NCBI RefSeq assembly: GCF_000764305.2
Contig: NW_025943805.1
Location: 303,466 to 367,465 of the forward strand
DNA length: 64,000 bases
Source of the DNA: Hyalella azteca
Taxonomy: Eukaryota; Arthropoda; Malacostraca; Amphipoda; Hyalellidae
Reading direction: 5' to 3'
The notes under the pieces: generated by a model
Told to the model about the DNA's origin: nothing
The model's database searches: none
What the model saw: only the letters and a program-made list of their open reading frames with translations
Made by a program: the position numbers and the translations under genes
In this document: piece after piece, positions 58,113-64,000 of the stretch
Numbering within the stretch: the first letter of the stretch is position 1
Layout: each line of letters begins with the position of its first letter

Positions 58113-60184
58113 GTTTAGTTCTATTCATTGAACAGGGTACTTCTACTATGTCTCCTGTTGCACTTGCGAACATGCTGGATAATATGGATAACAAAAAGTA
58201 TGTCGTACATCAATTCATAGTTGAACGTTGCATTATTCATACATCAGATTCCATGTGAGCTATGCGATTCTTTAGAAGATTGTCACGCCGCATCACGCGC
58301 TGCCCCCTACGGACATCAAGGGGACTTGATATAAGAACCGAACATCAGTCACACAAATTACTTCCAATAAAAAGTCCATTTGTTTAACTAATGGAGCTAA
58401 ATCCCTTACCTTTATAGAGGTCCATTTAGATCCATTACGACGATTGTTATCGCGCTAAGACCGACGTGGATTCTTTTAAAGATGGATCGAACTTTGGAGG
58501 AGGATATTCCGGCGCGAAGATGGTCATCGTATCGCTGACCCATTGCAGGGAAAATTTGAATGCTTTAAATTGAGGACCGATTAACAATTTAGAGGCGTGA
58601 TTATTTTAATCTTAAACCATTTTTGTTTAGGATTTTAGTATCTTTAAGGGAAGTTCAGTGATACTCGTTTATTTTGATGCGTTGCTTAGATTAGAAATAT
58701 TTTCAGCAGAAAAAGGCAATATAATATTAATCGTTGTTTATGAGTATATTTCTGTGGAGGTCTTTGATAACGTAAGGTGAAGGCTTACACAATATAAAAA
58801 ATATCACAACACCCAAATACATTTTTTAAGGTTTGAGTATTATGAGTCATGAAACTTAACATGGTTAGCTGATTTATATATCTATAAAAAATTTTCTACA
58901 GAAAAGATCCATTAGAGAAACTAAATAACAAAGAAAATGACTGCCATAACCCCGGCATGTTTGTTTTGAGACGATTCTCTGGCAATTTCTATTATCAATT
59001 TAGTAGAACCACACGCAAGTTAACAATTATCACTGCAAAATTATGATAGAAGAAGTAAACCTTTAAAAAAATTCTGTAAAACAATGAAAAGAACACGGTG
59101 TGAAAATATTACTTCTTTGTGTTTATACTGTCAATTTAGGTTTTAAATGACACTTTTTTTAGTTCCATTCTCACACATGTTTACTTTTTTATTGATTTTA
59201 ATGAAGTGTTTAAAATTTTGGTTTCACATGCGTTGCATTGGTAAAATGCTTCCACGAAATCAAGGTATCAAGTATACGAACTTTTTCTCAGGGTATCAAG
59301 TATCCGAATTTTACGCAACGAATAAGCAATATCAGCCTTCATAATTTTCCTCGGTTGGGAAGCGCTGGTCGCTGGTTGTAGATTCGCTACCTCCTCCTGT
59401 TTTCAATCTTGCCTACACATCAGGCAAGAGTTTAGAGATAATGTGACCTCCCAGGAGAGCTGTCTCACGCTGCTTGCTATGTATGAGCGACCTTGGAACC
59501 CGGAAATTCTTCCATGTTTTCCTATTATTATTTATTATTTTCGCGAACTTAGTTTAGAATTTTTATTAATATGTGCTTTTTAGTATATATCAAGTTATTT
59601 TCAACGAATAGAAAGCACCAGGAAAAGAAAGCTCATGACCTTATTAAATAAAAATGTCAAAATTTCAATTCACTGGTTAAGTTTTACTTAAAGATTTTTG
59701 AACGATCCCATCATTCTTAGCAAAGTAAATTGCCTCAATGAACATCTAACTTAGCGCTTACATGCATTTCAATCCGTAATTCATTAATTCCAAACCTTAC
59801 ATATTAGTCTCTTTTTACAACTGTAAGCCTGAAATACTTCATAGTTCCAATAAGAATTTTTGAAAAATTCAGGTGGCCTTTCCATACGCGAAGAGAGTTT
59901 CGCCTTTATCAGCAACGCCATCGAAGTTAAGCGTCGGCCTACAAAGTGCGTTCAAAGCTCACCGAGCGTCCGCTTCACGAGAACAATTGGCAATAACAGC
60001 AGACTCTTTTCCTAAATATTTATGATATGAAGCTGCAATAAGTAAAAAGTGTTCAATTGAATTTGACGTTTGTTGCACTGGCATAGGGTAGTGAGCTTTC
60101 TTCAGTGAATAGAAAAAGAACTGGATAAATAAGGATAGACATATATGAGCATGTTAGAAACAATTTTTTGTGAAGATTTTTGCA

Positions 60185-60240
60185 TTTTTCTCTGATTATA
60201 GGCATTATAATCAGAGAAAAATACATTATAATCAGAGAAA
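60185..60240. repeat. perfect 16-bp hairpin plus third arm
   Basis: TTTTTCTCTGATTATA (60185-60200) pairs exactly with TATAATCAGAGAAAAA (60206-60221) around GGCAT. A further copy of the right arm, TATAATCAGAGAAA, follows directly, so two alternative hairpins are possible. Confidence 0.88.
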
Positions 60241-60279
60241 TCTGATGCAATACAGGCATCATAGGTTCATGACTTTTTA

Positions 60280-60372
60280 ATGAATAAGAGACGAGTATTG
60301 GCAAGCCTCTTGATAGCTTCAAATGAAGATATGTTGGTTGCTGTTCAAAAATTTCAGGGCCCGTTCGTTGAT
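60280..60372 (+). CDS. candidate first coding exon with consensus donor
   Basis: ATG at 60280 opens 31 codons ending GGCCCGTTCGTTGAT, immediately followed by GTAAGTCATA, a consensus 5' splice site at a codon boundary. The peptide has alternating hydrophobic and charged residues (RRVLASLLIASNEDMLVAVQ) and low Asn/Lys/Ile bias compared with random frames here. TTTCAG inside it would instead give a 15-nt microexon. No family is recognised, and the downstream exon was not found: the next 230 bp become GC-rich repeat-like sequence. Confidence 0.3.
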
Positions 60373-60469
60373 GTAAGTCATAAAATATTCTTCAGTCATT
60401 GTTCATGTTGGATAAATTCGCACATATATAGTTCCTCACCATTCATTATTGCATCTCTGGGCTGAAATA

Positions 60470-60649
60470 AGCATGAGGCAGAGGGCCCCAGCCATGGAGG
60501 GGGGGCCCAGCACCCTGGGGGGCCATGAGGGGGCGGCCGCATGAACAGCGCAGGGGGCGGCGCTGATAAATGTTGGGGTCCCTCTGACGACACTGCCGGG
60601 GTCTGATTGCCGGCGCTGAGGGAACGTCGCTCAGCACGTCAGCGTGACG
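60470..60649. other. GC-rich low-complexity block
   Basis: Abrupt change to GC-rich sequence with G runs (GGAGGGGGGGCCCAGCACCC, CCTGGGGGGCCATGAGGGGG). Two minus frames open through it are Pro/Ala/His rich. It joins directly onto TGACGTG-rich tandem DNA on the right. Its composition is unlike the rest of the window, so insertion of foreign repeat DNA or an assembly join is possible. Confidence 0.6.
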
Positions 60650-60725
60650 TGACGTGCTGCTGTGACGTCGTCGCTCCCTGACGTGCTGCTGTGACGTCGC
60701 TCCCTGACGTGCTGCTGTGACGTCG
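60650..60725. repeat. 26-bp TGACGT-containing tandem repeat
   Basis: Units GACGTGCTGCTGTGACGTCG plus CTCCCT repeat about three times (one with an extra TCG) and are cut off by the N at 60726. Each contains TGACGTCG, close to a CRE/ATF site. Confidence 0.88.
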
Positions 60726-60726
60726 N
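60726..60726. other. single unresolved base at an array junction
   Basis: The only N in the window separates the 26-bp array from the 41-bp array. Its place exactly between two tandem arrays suggests a gap or forced join. Confidence 0.9.
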
Positions 60727-61604
60727 ATGCTAGGCCTCATTCGGGTACTTACATGCCACTTACATACATGCTAGGCCTCATTCGGGTACTTACATGCCAC
60801 TTACATACATGCTAGGCCTCATTCGGGTACTTACATGCCACTTACATACATGCTAGGCCTCATTCGGGTACTTACATGCCACTTACATACATGCTAGGCC
60901 TCATTCGGGTACTTACATGCCACTTACATACATGCTAGGCCTCATTCGGGTACTTACATGCCACTTACATACATGCTAGGCCTCATTCGGGTACTTACAT
61001 GCCACTTACATACATGCTAGGCCTCATTCGGGTACTTACATGCCACTTACATACATGCTAGGCCTCATTCGGGTACTTACATGCCACTTACATACATGCT
61101 AGGCCTCATTCGGGTACTTACATGCCACTTACATACATGCTAGGCCTCATTCGGGTACTTACATGCCACTTACATACATGCTAGGCCTCATTCGGGTACT
61201 TACATGCCACTTACATACATGCTAGGCCTCATTCGGGTACTTACATGCCACTTACATACATGCTAGGCCTCATTCGGGTACTTACATGCCACTTACATAC
61301 ATGCTAGGCCTCATTCGGGTACTTACATGCCACTTACATACATGCTAGGCCTCATTCGGGTACTTACATGCCTCTTACATACATGCTAGGTCTCATTCGG
61401 GTACTTACATGCCACTTACATACATGCTAGGCCTCATTCGGGTACTTACATGCCTCTTACATAAATGCTAGGCCTCATTCGGGTACTTACATGCCACTTA
61501 CATACATGCTAGGCCTCATTCGGGTACTTACATGCCACTTACAGAAATTCTAGGCCTCATTTGGGTACCTACATGTCTTTTACATTCATGCTAGGCCTTA
61601 TTCG
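60727..61604. repeat. 41-bp satellite array, about 21 units
   Basis: The unit ATGCTAGGCCTCATTCGGGT plus ACTTACATGCCACTTACATAC repeats with exact 41-bp phase from 60727 to about 61546. The units are near identical until about 61370, then show CCTCTT, TAGGTC and AGAAATTC changes. The last partial unit ends at about 61604. Homogeneous on the side of the N and decayed on the other side, as expected of the edge of a longer array. Confidence 0.97.
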
Positions 61605-62303
61605 TCTATGAGGGATGAGGCGTTTTTTTCTAATACTCGTTCAGATTTTGAGTCAGAAGTTACAACAGCCGTTCCTCTTCCCGAATTAGTTGATGAAATA
61701 CAATATAATGTAGGTTGAAATAAAGACTGTGAAGCTCAGATAGTTTATTGGGATTGAAAAACGACGACGCCTACCAGCACCTACAAGAGTTGTTGCCTTG
61801 TTGGTTGTTAAAAAAGACACGACATGAATACTGTGGAATAGCAAGATCAAACGAATACAGAAAATACACATGGTGGTTCAGTTACACTTCGAAATATGGA
61901 ATTACGTTACAAGAATCGAGTTCTTCATGGTAGACGTGGCAGCTTACACCAGCAGATGTTAACTCCACGGCGGCAGACAGAAAATGACGCTACAGCGTGA
62001 TTACCGTCACAATATTTGATGGCACGATTCAAACATAAAAATAATTTCGTTATTTAATGAATTTTAATTATGCAGAAATTACACGAGTGTTATTCCTGCT
62101 CGAACATTGACAACATTTAGTGACCAAATATTTTGATAATTATTTAAAAGTGAAATGATTAATACGAAATAATCAATCGAGTTCAAGGTAATTAAGTTAC
62201 ATATAGTTTTAAAGAGTTGTGATAAACGAGTTTGAAGGTTTAATAGAATTAATTGCGACATTCACAAGTAAAGACAGTGCGAGATATAAACGGGTCACTG
62301 CAT
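61605..62303. other. non-satellite segment between array and remnant
   Basis: About 700 bp of AT-rich DNA. ATG 61609 opens a 36-codon acidic frame; further on, a plus frame from about 61757 to 61998 is interrupted by two in-frame stops and reads as a possible decayed coding piece (Thr/Asn/Arg rich). No known domain is seen. It may be sequence inserted into the array edge. Confidence 0.35.
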
Positions 62304-62365
62304 GTACTTCCATGCCACGTACATACATACTATGCTAGGCTTCATTCGGGTACTTACATGCCTCG
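62304..62365. repeat. isolated remnant of the 41-bp satellite
   Basis: ATGCTAGGC, TTCATTCGGGTACTTACATG and flanking CATGCCACGTACATACATAC match about 1.5 units of the 41-bp repeat with a few changes, 700 bp beyond the main array. Confidence 0.9.
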
Positions 62366-63805
62366 TGACGGTGTCGGGCCACTTACAAGTACTTGAATGA
62401 GACAAACGTACATGCTGTTGAAGAATTATTATGAAACCCAATACTGCTGACAGTAATATGCAAAATTAGCTTATATTGTTCTACAAAAGACTTCTAAAAC
62501 TGAGGCTGCCAGTTTCATTTCTTTATTGATCCGACGACACAATTTATGTTTCGTATGACATCGCGTGAGGCACGCATGAGCTTCGTGAGTATGATTAATA
62601 AGAGTCTAATCGGAGAAAGTTTATAGAAATGAGACTTTTTTCTTCTTATATAAATTTTTATTATAACTTGGTTAACTACTTGACGATGGCAGGGAATTAT
62701 TTGTCCGTTAGTGAGCAACCAGCATAAGTGGGCGGAATTATAGATAAACTCAATCACATTTTGTCAACTCGTTGGGTTTAAAGCTATTAAACATGGGATT
62801 TATAGGTACCTTTGAAATGCTACGGAAATCCTCTGCATCATGCTTAGTGGCAAGGTTATGTCGACAGCATCGACCCAAGGATTTAAAACTAGACTTCAGA
62901 GATTTACTTCCCAAACAAAAGGATTTTAAAAATAAATTCATCTCTGTATGGAATCAAGTGTATTGATGCTGCACGCTTTGTTCACACTAGTAAACAACTA
63001 TATTTTTGTGTATACATGAGTTACTTTGATAAAACACACCTGGTGAAGTGAATCACGAAGTGTAAAAGTTAAATCACGAAATAAAATCGAGATCGTGCTG
63101 TGAAATGAACAATGTCCTATGTGCAATATGATTTTTCTCTGTGCAATATGATTGCAATCAATTATCGGGCGAATAGTGATGGGTCCATAGCATGCGATTC
63201 ATGCTCTCATTTCGACAGTCTATCACTTGTGACTTGACAGAGGTGAACCTATCCAGAAAAATAATTGTCTACTTACACGTCAAGTGGCTGCAAAAAATCA
63301 GATTTTTACAACCCGCTGCAATTTTTGCAATATTTTTCATAATTATCAGAAGTTATGATTTATAAGCAGAGTTCCATTTGTACACTCCTCGATTATACTC
63401 TGTTTAATAAACGCTTTGCCATCACAGATATGGCTGACTCTGACTATATCCAGAGCAACGTCCATGCAACATATATTATAGTTGAATTAGAATTTAATAA
63501 TTTTAGAATTAACTAAAAACCGATGATATTGTTGAAAATAGTGGTGCGAATGGCATATCTAAAATTAATGAGTAAATATATGTGTTTGAAAGGCTAGTTT
63601 TTAAGACATTTTGTATGTCATAAAGTGCTAATTAATGCTGGTTGATTTTCATTTATTCAATGCATACTCAATCTTGTAACTTTTTATTTTTGGCACAATA
63701 ATGTTTCGTTGTTACGAGCCAAGAATGACTGCCAAAATATTAGAAAAGAGTTCATCTACTTTAAGACTGAATAATCAGATCCGCAATTACCTTTAACTAC
63801 CGACT
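62366..63805. other. AT-rich non-coding stretch
   Basis: The plus frame 62772-62966 (64 codons, mixed composition, Lys/Arg/Leu rich) and its minus-strand shadow are the only frames of note; neither is recognised. No splice pair or repeat was seen. Confidence 0.35.
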
Positions 63806-64000
63806 ATGGTGCATGGTGTTGTGCTAGAGAAACTCGGGACGGTATCTTGTTTGCCACTACCACTGAATGTGATCGAAGTTTGCCTGGCAGAGGACGTTAC
63901 ACGGCCAGTTATCTGGCAAGTCGTCGATGAAATTTTGATACATTACAAAGTACATTTCGCCAGAGCCTCCGTTATTCAGAAAATCCAGAGACGTCACTGC
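63806..64000 (+). CDS. open frame running off the right end, partial
   Basis: ATG at 63806 follows an in-frame TAA and opens 65 codons with no stop to the last base of the window. The segment is GC-richer than the preceding kilobase and its codon choice is mixed. The peptide is rich in Val, Leu, Ile and charged residues, with three Cys (for example VIEVCLAEDVTRPVIWQVVD), as in a soluble globular domain. A signal peptide is not evident. Whether it is a first exon, a transposon gene or chance depends on the sequence beyond 64000. Confidence 0.3.
   Translation, partial: MVHGVVLEKLGTVSCLPLPLNVIEVCLAEDVTRPVIWQVVDEILIHYKVHFARASVIQKIQRRHC

Larger units (their letters stand above)
57562..60184. other. 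AT-rich non-coding stretch with a structured retroposon-like end
   Basis: Apart from the interleaved stems and tail at 58027-58112, the stretch is AT-rich with GC-richer patches at 58270-58560 and 59345-59510. Small frames (57841, 59147) are biased and unrecognised. Confidence 0.4.

Noticed and set aside
59340..59520. Possible tRNA gene in a GC-richer patch
   Set aside because: GGTTGTAGATTC only loosely resembles a B box; no A box at the right distance and no cloverleaf.
60396..60637. Pro/Ala-rich minus-strand ORFs over the GC-rich block
   Set aside because: Low-complexity GC-rich sequence lacks stops; two frames are open at once and composition mirrors the DNA.
1..64000. CRISPR array, operon or bacterial gene content
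   Set aside because: Tandem arrays here have contiguous units without unique spacers, and the window shows spliceosomal signals and animal transposons; no prokaryotic gene was seen.

Overview
This window looks like nuclear DNA of an animal, most probably an arthropod (insect-like). It is AT-rich, has no long open reading frame and no operon-like packing, and carries many spliceosome-type signals (pyrimidine tract plus CAG, GTAAGT-type donors). Its transposons belong to families common in arthropods: Tc1/mariner, hAT and a GIY-YIG-type retroelement tail. No host gene could be identified by family. All coding calls outside the transposons are open frames or splice-bounded candidate exons of low confidence, and most ORFs here are what chance gives in this base composition.

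What dominates is repetitive DNA. From left to right the tandem arrays are: 44-bp (about 4160-4575), GACTC-based simple satellite (4743-5214), 31-bp (5278-5400), 47-bp (6244-6431), 71-bp (7501-7642), about 125-bp (8711-9056), a 330-bp partial triplication (15137-15896), degenerate about 29-bp (20175-20850), 35-bp (20950-21412), 24-bp (31735-32200), 56-bp (36885-37372), an 850-bp near-identical tandem duplication (38023-39722), 36-bp (49869-50256), 23-bp (55565-55646), 26-bp (60650-60725) and a very homogeneous 41-bp array (60727-61604) that begins directly after the only unresolved base (N at 60726). Several arrays give long spurious ORFs because their unit is a multiple of three or because all three frames lack stops.

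The transposon-derived pieces are the clearest biology. At 26273-26983 two copies of the 3' end of one mariner-type transposase gene face each other inside TA-flanked terminal inverted repeats (a fold-back element). At 27781-28392 two diverged tails of a retroelement with a GIY-YIG-like C-terminus form an inverted pair. At 53349-54364 lies a complete non-autonomous hAT-type element with a perfect 8-bp target duplication, subterminal TAGCGG repeats and a nested internal palindrome. A short MITE-like element (42313-42456) and A-rich tails (4625, 9591, 48124, 58091) suggest further non-autonomous or retroposed copies.

Candidate host coding pieces: a 237-nt minus-strand phase 1-1 exon (21835-22071), plus-strand exons at 17441-17515, 31153-31261, 50991-51290 and 60280-60372, small secreted-protein-like ORFs at 37392 and 37609, and an open frame running off the right end (63806-64000). 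They cannot be joined into a gene model from sequence alone, and some may belong to introns or intergenic DNA of larger genes.
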